Assembly (NCBI GenBank): GCA_003427395.1
Contig: BFEA01000252.1
Location: 1,354,815-1,392,989, forward strand
Length of the DNA stretch: 38,175 bases
Direction: 5' to 3'
DNA from: Chara braunii
Taxonomy: Eukaryota > Streptophyta > Charophyceae > Charales > Characeae
The notes under the pieces were generated by a model. The model ran no database searches and had not been told where the DNA came from. It saw only the letters and a program-made list of their open reading frames with translations. The translations under genes and the position numbers were made by a program. Each line of letters starts with the position of its first letter. Within the stretch, counting starts at the first letter, position 1. This document shows, piece by piece, positions 20,977 through 31,318 of this stretch.

Positions 20977-21913
20977 TCTCAATGTGAATATAAGTTGAGA
21001 AAGGGGGGGTACATACTTGAATTTCTTGCGCTGAGACGGAGCGATTGACGACTACTTCCCCTCTACATGTGTTACAATGGCTGCTCAAGGGCGTATCGTT
21101 TGTTGAATGCCCCTTACGTTCCTTCTGACTGAGTGGTGGCTCTGATATGGCCATTATCTCCGACTGAGGCAAAGCAACTGCAAGACCAATCGCTAGGGGG
21201 GGGGGACTAGGCAGATTAGCCGGTGTGTTGACCGACCCGATGAAAGGGATAGTTAGGAATGGGCTTCAAGACTGTACTTATCTGCAGACTTGGGTATCAC
21301 CCGACTTGTTACACAAGCGGTCAAAGACTACTGTGTTTGGTTGTATACAACATCGTGGCATGCTACGCTTTCGCGCTCCTCCTGCTGAATCTCAATCGAT
21401 ATACAATGGGGACGAGGCGTCGCAAGATTGGGGGAGTAACCTGATACTATTAAGAGGCTGCAACGATAACTTGGGGAACTGTCAGGAGGTTGATCAACTT
21501 CTGCGATTTGGGCACCATTGTGGGGACCTCGGGCGAGTGAAGGTAGTAAGGCCCTCTCTTGAGAGTTGAGTTTGTCCCCTTCTTGTATCTTGAGAGTCTC
21601 AGACCCCTTATTATACCATTCTTACTCTAAGTCTAATCTACTGGTTCTGAGAGGAAGGCGGCAGGTGGGATTGCAACCCATAGGACCGCAACAAGACTCC
21701 GCCGGAACTCAGGAGGAGTTCTGGAGGCAGGGAATTGGAAGGTAACCTTTCATTTCCCTCTATAAACCCAGGTATAACCCCTATCTATACATCTTTCTAT
21801 GTTTGGATGAGTATACTGCATACACGCCAACTTTGACCTTTAGTTTGACTTTCAGGATACAACTAAGGCTAAGTAAAGGAATGCGTGCGCAATGGCAGTT
21901 TCAGTTTCTTGAC

Positions 21914-21964
21914 TGTCACAAGGGATTGCATCAGGAGCAGATTGTCACAAGGGATTGCATCAGG
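21914..21964 (+). repeat. 29-bp tandem duplication private to copy 2
   Basis: TGTCACAAGGGATTGCATCAGG occurs at 21914 and 21943. Copy 1 has it once, near 9793. Confidence 0.9.
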
Positions 21965-22017
21965 GGGAAGGTTGGGAGAAAGGGTAGTCTTGTTTGAGAT
22001 TGGAAGGGTCTTATAGT

Positions 22018-22922
22018 GTCAGGCATGATTCCATAAATTTGGATGGCCTGACTGCTGTGTTTATTCTGTTTTTTTGAGAAGGCCAAACTTTGTTTCTAAG
22101 ATGAATGGCTTGGCCGTTGTTTTTGCTTAATTTCGCCAGACTTTGTTTCTAAGATGAATGACCTGGCTATTTGTTTTGTGGGGTTTTAATCGTGCAAACT
22201 TGAGGACCAGACTTTGTTTCTAAGATGAATGGTCTGATCGCAGTTTATTTCTGGGTGGTTTCTGAACAGTCTCTGGGTTTAACTCAGAGTACTCTGTCTT
22301 TTTTTGGTGCTGAGAAAAAAAGGTTGAGCTTTGTTTCTAAGATGAATGACTCAACTCTTTCGTTTGTTTTATTCCGAGGGAGTAATTTCCGCTGAGGACA
22401 AAGCATGTTCCATAAGATTGGATGGCTTTGGACTCATGCCGCACACAAACGAGTAAGAGATAAATGAATCTGGCGGAGGACCAGACATGTTCCATAAGAT
22501 TGGATGGTCTGGCCCAATGCCTCACACATGTTGGAACCCAAAAAGTGATAATTTGGCTATATCTTATTACCATTCTACTTAAGAACAGGTTGGATAGACA
22601 GGGTCCCATAAGATTGGGTGGTCTGACTATAGCTTGTCATAAATTTGAAGAGAGTATAACTAAGAGCTATAACTGAAACTAACTTGGGCAGGCTGAGCAT
22701 TGTTTATAAGACGAATGGCTCAGTCCTACGCTCACTTTCGAAAATTAAGTTCAGAGAAGTATATATAACTTGGCTATTTAAACAGTTCAGGGCGACTAAG
22801 CATTGTTTCTAAGATGAAAGTCTTAGTCATATGCCCAATGAAGAGAAAAGTCGTTGTGCAACCTATTCGTGTATAACTAAGGCAAAGAGTTGGCATTGTT
22901 TCGAAGATGAATGACCTAACTC
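22018..22922 (+). repeat. Array of 11 covarying hairpins, copy 2
   Basis: Stems, in order: GTCAGGC/GCCTGAC (22018/22046), GGCCAA/TTGGCC (22081), GCCAG/CTGGC (22135), GACCAGAC/GTCTGATC (22205/22232), GTTGAG/CTCAAC (22323/22350), CAAAGC/GCTTTG (22399/22425), GACCAGAC/GTCTGGCC (22479/22507), a weak AGAC/GTCT unit near 22597, CTGAGC/GCTCAG (22693/22718), GACTAAG/CTTAGTC (22794/22822), GAGTTGG/CC-T-AACTC (22887/22915). The 20-21 base cores are one of two types and share the apical TAAGA. Stem sequences are unrelated between units but pair within each, while the core is constant. That is covariation at the level of paralogous units. Confidence 0.85.
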
Positions 22923-23224
22923 GATGCCCTATGTAAGCTGGGTATAAATGGATAAATCATTGAAAGACTATGAACTATTGTTTGTCAAAGGTGATTTGGG
23001 TTGGTGAGAGTACTTACCATTGTGGTTTGGCCTGCCTGTGGCAAAGTGAGGCCTCTACTTAGTCTGAGTTTCAGTTTGACAGGTAGTTATTTTAGGTGCT
23101 CGCCACGTGTTAGAGTGATAGGAGATAGTTCAATTTCTGCATTTTCTGAGCTATTTTTATTTTTACTTAGGTCAATTTCTGCATTTATGGGATTTTTTTG
23201 TTATACTTGGCCTTGTATAATTTT

Positions 23225-23520
23225 GGTAAGTTACTTTCACTACGGGAAGCGCTGCCGAAATTTCAAAAATCCAAGGATTTAGTCGAATTTTGACTTGTCA
23301 AAGTTCAACTTGTCTAAAGTTTATATATGACTAAGTAAAAATCCAGAAAGTTTCCTTTTCCAAAAGGAGTGCGACCAAAATTTTTGTTAAATCAGGGGGT
23401 TAGACAAAATTGGGCTTTGGATGTTGAAGACAATTCCTGTTTTCATATTTGAACTAATATAAATTCTTAAAAGACATTTTTCCTACGGGAAGCGCTGCCG
23501 AAATTTTCTTACTTTAAAAG
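23225..23520 (+). repeat. Three-unit GCTGCC tandem, copy 2
   Basis: Counterpart of 11025-11330, with units near 23240, 23361 and 23481. The middle unit has decayed (GTGCGACC). Confidence 0.75.
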
Positions 23521-23795
23521 AGATAGGTTATATTTTGATAGGTGACGATTTTGACAATCCACCCTGTATAGGAGAGACTCTGTCACTAGTCTACCTTTGC
23601 TTTGGACACTGGCTTAGGGGTAGACTTAGGCTTAGTTAGGTAGAATGATTCTTGAGTGAGATCGTGATATGGAGATTATTTCTCTAGGACTTATAGGTTT
23701 AGCCTGGGGATTGGCCTGTCTGGTGTTACAGGTCCTCTTGACCGTTTGATTCAGGATTTTGACTAGATTCAGCTTGATCTTGCGAGGATCATCTT

Positions 23796-23814
23796 CTGTT
23801 ATCACGGATAACAG
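23796..23814. repeat. Perfect hairpin CTGTTATC-ACG-GATAACAG, copy 2
   Basis: Same arms as 11597-11615; the loop differs by one base. Confidence 0.8.
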
Positions 23815-24459
23815 ATCGGTTGTCGATTCGTCGACTTACGATTCAACTTCAATCCACTCTTGTTTCTCAACCTAAAGGCTTTAGCCATGTGGTTTGATCT
23901 GTTTCATTGTGTTTTCACCTGGACTTTATTGAATGACCATTTAACTAAGGTACTGAGTACTTATTTTGAGGATTTGCACAAGAGTAAGACTTGCATGGCT
24001 AAAACAAGGGGTATGAGCATAGAAAATGGTTGAAGTTGACCCCGTGTAGTGCGTGGACTTTTGTTGAATCCTTGATGTGATTGCAGGTATGTTTGTGGTT
24101 CGGACTCTGGATGCGGCTGCCTGCGATTACATACATATATGGCTGAGAGGAGTCCCACTGTGACTGTGAGAAGTGATCGTCCTATGTAAATAAACCTTAC
24201 GTATATATTTATATGTGCCTTGGCTATGCGCGCGGCTTACTGTGATCGTGCGCAAGGGTTAACCAGATTATGGCTTGAGAGAAAAGGAAAACCCTCTTTT
24301 ATCCTTTGCTTTTTAGAGATTTTTATAATCGGACGTTGGTCTAGACCAAGATTCAAGGTCCTCGTCCAGGACATCCCAAGCCCTAGACTCTGCAGGGAAG
24401 GAATTTGCCCCCGTGCAGAGCCTATTTGCCTTGATTACGGAGACGCTCAGACCTCGCGG

Positions 24460-24516
24460 CGGCTGCACGACTATTCCTTCAGCCGTGCAATATCGTGAGG
24501 GATTAGACCCTCACGA
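24460..24516. repeat. Two adjacent hairpins, copy 2
   Basis: CGGCTG (24460-24465) pairs with CAGCCG (24480-24485), compensating the copy 1 stem. TCGTGAGGG at 24493 pairs with CCCTCACGA as in copy 1. Confidence 0.75.
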
Positions 24517-24947
24517 CACTTCGAGTCTGACACTTGAGTGTCATAAGCGGTATTCGGATCCACGAGGGACCGCTTGATTATGGGCACTACATAGTATACC
24601 ATCATTGCGATTGCTTGCGTACACTTGCATTGCGAATCAATATGAATTAGCCCTGCGTCCACGCGGTTTTATATTAAGTCTCGCGCGCGACGCGTATCCG
24701 ATTTCCACATCGAAAAGTTATGGGATGACTATCGAAGGGACTAGAAGTGTTGTCGCGTTGTTTGATGTGTGTGTGTGTGTTTTATTTTTGTGTTCGTAGG
24801 GTGGTGTATGCGTGGTGAGTGGGATACGTCCTAGTCGACCGATGCCGAGGCGCGCTTGGGACCTCAGCCCCCCCAAGATGTCGGTTAGCGTGCGGGTCTG
24901 ATAGAGGCGTACTAGTATCGCGCGTACCCCCTATGCTACAACGAACG

Positions 24948-25150
24948 AGAAACGCCCTCGGCTAGTCCACCATTGAGATTACAACTGATCAACTTTCATA
25001 CTGTGGACTGGTACCTCGGCGGGGATACGCCAACCGAGGGGAGGTGACAACTCCCGTAAGGTGGAGGTAAGTCATGCCTCGCGTAGACCCTGTCCTGTCG
25101 TAGGGGCTCGCGAGAGGTATGGTTGACTCACTCGGCCGAAGTGGCTTGCG
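24948..25150 (+). repeat. Right-end domain with tRNA-like A box, copy 2
   Basis: Counterpart of 12765-12960. The A-box-like stretch is GGTACCTCGGCGGGG, more decayed than in copy 1. Confidence 0.6.
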
Positions 25151-25184
25151 AAAGCTCCATATATATTCACGACGAAGGATTTAA

Positions 25185-25262
25185 ACCCAACTCATGCGTG
25201 ACGCGGTCGGGAGGGTCCCGCCCTACCCCGTGCGGTGTCGGACCGATGCGCTCGACAACGCT
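25185..25262 (+). repeat. Conserved tail of the large repeat
   Basis: CTCATGCGTGAC (25191) and, 54 bases on, GATGCGCTCGACAACGC (25245) recur in the same order at 1534-1469 (minus; spacing 54) and at 32383-32302 (minus; spacing about 65). The small frame 25194-25376 begins here and is not recognised. Confidence 0.75.
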
Positions 25263-25466
25263 TCTAAATTTAGTACTCCAATAACCGCATGTCGTTGCAG
25301 CAGTGGCAAAAGTGAAGTATCGTCAGTTACAACCGTCATTTATGGATGCCGCAGGCGTCCGGACTTAGATTCATAAAGTTTTCGTCTCTCGGTCATTAAT
25401 ACGGTCGGAATAACTTTTAGGCAAGAGTGTCATTTTCTCATCAAGTCCTTCAACTCAACAAAAAAA

Positions 25467-25524
25467 GTCGGACAGTGTCCGACATTTAAAATCCCTGGCA
25501 AATACCTTGACAAAGGTATTTGCC
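25467..25524. repeat. Double hairpin before the LINE
   Basis: GTCGGACA-G-TGTCCGAC (25467-25483) is a perfect 17-base palindrome. GGCAAATACC and GGTATTTGCC (25497-25524) pair perfectly around an 8-base loop. The second resembles the left-end palindromes of the big repeats. LINE coding similarity starts within about 10 bases. Confidence 0.85.
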
Positions 25525-25529
25525 CTGAC

Positions 25530-27846
25530 ACCGCCTGAATGTTAATAAACTCAAGGATAAAGGTCTGTTGAAATGGGTGGAGGATCAAATGGAGGCTTGG
25601 TCGAAGGCCAAACCACTTTTTGAAGACAAGGACGAAGAATGGTTCGAGGTATGCATGGGGATTATGAGAACAGGCTTTATGCTCTTCTCTCGTATAAAGG
25701 CTGTAAACCGTGCATGGAATGAACAATATTTGCTAAAGAGTATAAAGGAAGCGAAAAGGAAAATGGGGGGAAACCATTTTTCATACTATTATTAGTCAGA
25801 GAAAAGGAGGAACGCCCTCATCGAACTGGAAGCCCTCAAAGTCCAGAAGCAGGCAGAATGGCTTGAATGGTTAAAACTCAGGAGCCTATTTGGGTACGGC
25901 CGAATGACTATAATAACATTCAGATTTTTTTTTATCCGGCAAACTAAACCTCGGATTGTAGAACTAACCTACCCTTTTGTTCCGTGTGCTTCCAAGGCAA
26001 CTGAAACAGAAAGAATGTGCAACTATGCCCTGGACTATTTCAGGGATATAGTAGCCACAGAACGTCCGTTCGATTCCTTTGATAAAAATATGACGGAAGT
26101 TACAGACTTTTGCGACCGTTTGCAGGTTCAAATTTCAAGTAAGGTAAAAAGAGAGTTCGATAAACCTCTTACAAGGGGGAACCGTCGCAAGCCATGAGCC
26201 AGATGGTTGAGGGGAAATGCCCGGATTGGATGGACTACCGATCGAACTGTTCCAGATTTGTTGGGGGGACTTCGGCACCTTCGTCTGCGAAATGTGTAAA
26301 AGAATTCAGCAAACAGGTGCCCTCCCTGACGGCTTTGCGAAAGAAGTAATTTCACTGTTATAGTAAAGAATTATTGTCCAATCCCTGTGCTAAATGTAGT
26401 CTATAAAATCATTGCCATGGTCCTGACTCTCGAATAATATCTACCTAAGATAGTGGGTCGAGAGTTGGAGATCTTTGTAAAAGGACGTTTAATATTTTAA
26501 AATATTATGACTATTGTGCAGATACTTTAGGTGATAAGCAGCGAAAAACGGGAAGTGACCATTCTTTTTTTGGACATGGAGAAAACCTATGATAGAGTGG
26601 GATGGACCTTCGTAGGAACCACTCTATCTAAATTGGGTTTTGGGTCGGTGTTCAGACGGATTGTCAAAACAATGTACTCACAAGCCACTTTAGTAGTGAT
26701 TTTTATTGGAAGACTCTCAAAAGAATCTCCACTGACCAGCTTCCTACGTCAGGGTTGCCCTCTGGCCCCCCTTCTTTTTGTCCTCCAGCAAGAAATCATG
26801 TTGTACAATATCAGATTTAATCAAAGTATCAATGAACTGCAGGTTTTCCAGACACTCCACTGGAAAGAGGACGCAATTGGTGATGATCTAACGATAACTA
26901 GTGAAAATTTTATTCAATAATTGACTACGTTGAGAGATGTTTTAGGTGTTCGTTGTGAAATTTTAGAGGCTTCAATTAGCTGGGATAAATCGGTCTTTTT
27001 CCTACCCCCCCCTCCCTATAAATTGTGTATTGATTGGGGTCTACGTCAAATCCCAATTTATAAGTCAAAATGGTTTTTGGGTATACAAGTGTCACTGCTT
27101 TATTATGAAGAAGCATAAGACGGCTTGTTGGTGGATAAGATTACAACAAGGGTAGCAAGTTGGGTTCGTACACACAAACTGTCACTTTTTGGGAGAGAAT
27201 CGGTTATAACTTCAATAACATTCTCGTAATGTGGTTCCCAATGATGGTGCACTATTTGGGACACGTCGATTATTTCAAGATCAAACGGGTGACAACCCGC
27301 TACTTATGGAAGCCAAAGGCTTCAAAGCTTCAAGGATTTATGGCCAAGGTGGCGTGGGAAGTTATTGCTCAACCGAGGTTAGAAGGGGACTAGGAATCCT
27401 GGATCCTTGTCAACAAAATATGACCTTACTAAGTAAATAGATTTTATGGGCCATTTTCGACAAAAAGGATAAAATTTGGATTAAATTTGCGAAGTATCTG
27501 TTAGGCAAAGAGTGGTCTCTGATGGACGTCGCAAATGTTCGGCGTTGCCTGATGACACCATCCTTTGCCAACAAACGACCCAAGTCCAGGGTTTGGTCTG
27601 CTACCTTACAAGCGTGGAACCATTTGTTGCCAGATCATTGAGAGAGTCAAAAACCAGACAAGAAGTGTTAAATCAATCATATTCAAGAACCCATACATTG
27701 CGGATATTGAGGGATCCTTCCTAGGGGCTAGCACAGAGAAAGGAAAATTTGGAAAACAGTGGATGGAACGGGGAGTTATCCAAATAAAGAATGTATGGGA
27801 CCAGGAGCAGTCAAACTGGATATCCTTGCCAGAGTTAAAAGTCTAA
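25530..27846 (+). pseudogene. Non-LTR retrotransposon (LINE) ORF2 pseudogene, RT domain
   Basis: LINE ORF2 proteins copy element RNA at a nicked target by reverse transcription. Fragments in shifting frames give the expected order: a linker before RT (KWVEDQMEAW, 25568), GLDGLPIELFQICWGDFG near 26230, VLNVVYKIIA near 26400, motif A FLDMEKTYDRVGW near 26570, RQGCPLAPLLF near 26750, and motif C AIGDDLTI near 26880. C-terminal pieces follow: VDWG-type IDWGLRQIP (27030), RYLWKPKA (27300), KYLLGKEWSL (27500) and FGKQWMERG (27750). The catalytic Asp of motif A and both Asps of motif C are present, but stops at about 26430-26530, frameshifts near 26170, 26920 and 27100-27400, and loss of the endonuclease and 5' part make it dead. 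The frame between 26372 and 26920 is continuous apart from three stops. No 3' end or poly-A tail was located; 27850-28250 may be a further decayed part. Confidence 0.9.
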
Positions 27847-29300
27847 TTACCAAGACTCCGTAATACAGAGGTAAACTTGCTCTCTTCCAGACAACAATCC
27901 CCCACCATAGGAAAAACCTATTGGACGACCAAGCAAAGCACATTAGCGGAACATGTTTCTTTGCAGATGACCAGCGGAATACTATTGGAATAGTAGTTGG
28001 ACCTGAGATTGGAGGAGGAATAAAGATGCATGCCTGGTTCTTGAAGACACCCCCAGTCATCATATGATTCCTCCATCATGTTTCCAACAAAAGATATGGT
28101 TGTACCCACGACAACAGGACTAGCTGAAGCTTGGGTTTGGGAAAATGGAAATGACAAACAGAAGAGTCTTTGTGTGCTAAGAAGACCCACAGAGAATTTT
28201 ATGGTTGAGCCTCTGAAAAATTGATGGGTGCTGGGTCAGAAAACATCCTAATGCACCACTACAAAACTGAGGTAGGAGTGCGGATTCAAAGACAAAAAAT
28301 GAAGAAGCTCCCGAAGCAGTTGGTTGAACAAAGCTTTTAATGGCACAAAGGAGAAGTCGCCATCAAACCGGAGTTCTAGAAACTCTAGCATGCATTAGAA
28401 AATATACTTTCCCAAAGACAGACGAGTCTGATGTGGCATCAGACTTTACAGATCACCTCATCTGCAGTATGGCTGAAGTCAAAAGGAATGTCACTAGACA
28501 CAAAATGTCATCGATGTGAGTGAGGTCGGGAATCCACATCACACGTATGGGTTCACTGCCCCCTCTCCGACGAAGTCTAGGCATGGTGGATCTCACACTG
28601 GGAGAGGCTAGTGGGCAGTGGATGAAAGTGGAACGATTACTGGATTCTCTATAATATGACTGCCCAAAACACAACCTTTCTCAAAGGTTGGGGTTACATG
28701 GCCTTGGTATGTAAAGGCACGGTGATGAGCAGCATTTGAAAAAGTAGAAACGCCAAGGTTTTCAAGAATGAAGTGATCTCGACACAACAACAAATCGTCA
28801 TGGCTAAGGAACAAATCAGACTGGGCATCCCGACTGACCGGCATAAGACAAGAAACGGGCAGGGAAGAAGGTTGCTTTAGTTTTTAAGAACCTAAGCAAA
28901 AAACAAAGCTCTGGCAACAATTGCACCAAACGGCCATCTGAATATGGCAAAATGGCTACAGGAGGTCAGAAAGTTTATGACACAGTCGAATTAGACTCCA
29001 ACTCTCGACTTTAGAAATAATTACGCATTTTATATAAGAGGAAGGATTGGGTCTTACCAGCCTTAGTTGTATGAGAGTTTCAGTGAGAGTCCACTTATAT
29101 GTTGAAACCCGCCTCCCCTCTCGGTGCCTCTGAATGAGTAGAGAGACAGGACAAAGAGATTGAGTCACGGGTCCCCTTTTCTTAATTGAGACTAGAGCTT
29201 TATGGAACCAGGGCTGCACGAAGCCTAGGCTTACAGGCGGAACTGGTCAGATCATCTGTTAACTCAATAAAACTAACAGAGTATAAAAGGGGTCCGACGG
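27847..29300. other. No supported gene after the LINE
   Basis: I recognise nothing in 27847-29300 apart from a perfect hairpin at 28425-28445. The early part could be more of the LINE's 3' end. A 22-base poly-T at 29307-29328 closes the stretch and could mark the poly-A tail of a minus-strand retrocopy. Confidence 0.4.
28425..28445. repeat. Perfect 9-bp hairpin AGTCTGATG-TGG-CATCAGACT
   Basis: Arms at 28425-28433 and 28437-28445 pair without mismatch around TGG. No second copy was seen. Confidence 0.85.
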
Positions 29301-29568
29301 GTCTAGTTTTTTTTTTTTTTTTTTTTTTCTAAACAAAGCTCTGATCTGTTAATGGGGAGCAACACGTGTTTGGAACCGGGCCCAGGGTCCCTTATAATAC
29401 GAATACAATGCTTGATAATGTTTCAGGATTATTTAAGGATGATTCCATATGATTCCGGTTGAGGGTAGACGAGGGAGATTTGGTCGACGGAAACGAGCCG
29501 GCAAGACAGAGGTGGGAGGGGCAGTATAAGAAGAAGAAGGGTGAGCAACCTATGAAGGTGAGGTTGTC

Positions 29569-30228
29569 TCATGGAGAGGATCTCTGCCTGGAGCTGCGGC
29601 ACAGTGACTTGTAAGGTAGCCACTCATTGGGTGCGTCGTGCGGAGGTGGAGGAGGCGGAGAGAGTACCCTAGTGGGAGGAGGAAGAACTTCGAGTTGTAG
29701 TGCCACGACCAGTGCAGGAAGCTGGGAAGCAACACCCGGGTGGGTAGATGAAACTGTCTGGCCTGATACCAGTATTTGGGCGACAACACATGCGGTAGTG
29801 GTCGAAGTGGCAGGGGCGGCGGGGGCGGCGGGGGCCAATGGATGTGCCGCAACAGACGGTATGGTCTAAACAGCAACAACACTCACCACTGCAGAGGGTG
29901 AGTGTTGGGCCTGACCCGCGAAGGAGGACGAACCACCAGGCCTCTGTCTCTGAAGTAGTAGAGAGCCGGGCTCTGAGATGGTAGGGGATGGAGTATGAGA
30001 GCGGTGGGGAGAGCGATGAGGACAACCCTTAAGGTGGTGAACTTCAAGGGTGAGCGCATTTACTTGCCTCTCCAAGGGTGCAAGCGCACCGAGTCGGTCT
30101 GTGGGGTCCACAAAGTGTTGACCCTAGACCGTCGGGTGGGTAAGAGTCTGAGAGACACGTGGCGCCGCAACGATCTCCTCAGCTATAGCCCCGTCCGTAC
30201 TAGGTAGTGGAGGAAGATAGGTAGACAT
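29569..30228 (-). pseudogene. Proline/alanine-rich, coiled-coil frame with two stops (gag-like candidate)
   Basis: On the minus strand one frame runs from an ATG at 30228 to a TGA just below 29569, broken only by TAG codons near 30126-30124 and 29868-29866. The conceptual product begins MSTYLPPLPSTDGA and then has a helical leucine-rich segment (RLGALAPLERQVNALTLEVHHLK) of coiled-coil type. A Ser/Pro/His-rich linker and an Ala/Pro-rich region (APAAPAAPA, PPPPPP) follow. A short coiled coil before low-complexity sequence is common in plant retroelement Gag N-termini, but no CCHC zinc knuckle or capsid motif is visible, so the Gag label is inference. Upstream 30230-30540 is pyrimidine-rich on this strand and could be a leader. 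An unrelated disordered host protein remains possible. Confidence 0.4.
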
Positions 30229-30229
30229 G

Positions 30230-30660
30230 GTGGGAGGTGGGGGGAGAGATGGGTTGTGGTGTGGAAACAGAGGACCACCGGTGAGAAGGAGGGAGTAGCG
30301 AGAGCGAAGTGGGTAGTCATGGGTCGGCTTGCCCGGTGACCAGCGGGTCGCGCGTGAGATGGTGACACAAATCCGGTTGAGGGGAGAGGAGTCGTTCAGG
30401 TCCAGGGTGCCCGAAGAGAGGAGGCGGGAGAGTAGGGGGGTTAGGAGAACCCTGAACCCGATAAAAACCCTAAGAAATCCCTAACCGGAGTTTCGGTGGT
30501 AAGGGTAGGGTAGCGGTGACCTAATCAAGAAGAGAAAATAACAACTATATAGCAGAGGGGAAGAGAAAAATAAATAAACAATAAAATTTCGAGAGAAAAA
30601 TAAAAGAAAATAAATAACAAAAATGAGTAAAAAAACAAGTAAACAAAATGTGAAGAGAGA
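30230..30660. other. Flank of the pseudoframe, no gene seen
   Basis: Strong purine bias on the plus strand. Contains ACCCTAAGAAATCCCTAA near 30470, which is like degenerate telomere-type CCCTAA but not repeated. Nothing else supported. Confidence 0.4.
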
Positions 30661-31010
30661 AAGAATATTTATTTTTTCAGAATTTTCGGCAATATTTCCC
30701 TACCCCCCATGTGGTTAAAAATGTGCTCAGAGGAAGGAGAGACCAAGAGAAACACACTAGATTTCACAATGTTGCAAATGATAATTTTCAAAAAAATAAT
30801 TATAAATAAATAAATAAATGGGGAGGTGGAGAGTGAAGAAAAACCGATTGTTGGATTTTTCAAAAAATTCGGCAGCATATCGTTACCCCATGGGGTCGAA
30901 ATGTGCCGGCAAAAGATATGACTAAGTAAGATAAGAGAAAGTAGGGAGGAAAGAGAAAATTTCGGCAGCACTTTGTTACCTCCACGGGATCAAAATGTAT
31001 GCCGGCAGCT
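30660..31010 (-). repeat. Three scattered TTTCGGCAGCA motifs
   Basis: TTTTCGGCAATATTTCC (30684), ATTCGGCAGCATATCG (30868) and TTTCGGCAGCACTTTG (30959) are each followed by TACCYC and a CATGGGG- or ACGGG-like block, spaced about 90-185 bases. On the minus strand these match the GCTGCCGAAATTTT units of the large repeat. Confidence 0.55.
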
Positions 31011-31039
31011 AAAATAACTAAGTCCCAAACAAATCTAGA

Positions 31040-31188
31040 GGTGCCACAAAAAAAAACGATTTTTTTATAAAAAATAAAAATAAAAATAAAATAAATAAAA
31101 AAATGAGAAAGGAAGTAGAGGATAAAATCATTCGAATTAAAAAAAAAAAAAAAAAAAATNGATTTTTTTATAAAAAATAAAAATAAAA

Positions 31189-31223
<35 letters not shown>

Positions 31224-31253
31224 AAAAATGAGAAAAGAAGGTGGGGAAGAAGG

Positions 31254-31318
<65 letters not shown>

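Larger units (their letters stand above)
18319..25262 (+). mobile_element. Large dispersed repeat, copy 2 (6.8 kb plus tail)
   Basis: This is the second direct copy of 6154-12970. It lacks about 33 bp present in copy 1 near 9530-9560; that piece is also kept in the inverted copy near 35050-35070, so its absence here is a derived deletion. It has one extra hairpin unit in the array and a private 29-bp duplication at 21914-21964. After the point where copy 1 ends it continues with a tail (25185-25262) that recurs at 32302-32383 and 1466-1534 on the minus strand, so this copy is more complete on the right. The 187-codon minus frame at 18969-19532 reads through the rRNA-like block and is not a credible protein. 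Confidence 0.85.

Noticed and set aside
29627-29869. Gly-rich plus-strand frame
   Set aside because: It is the complement of the better-supported minus-strand Pro/Ala-rich pseudoframe.
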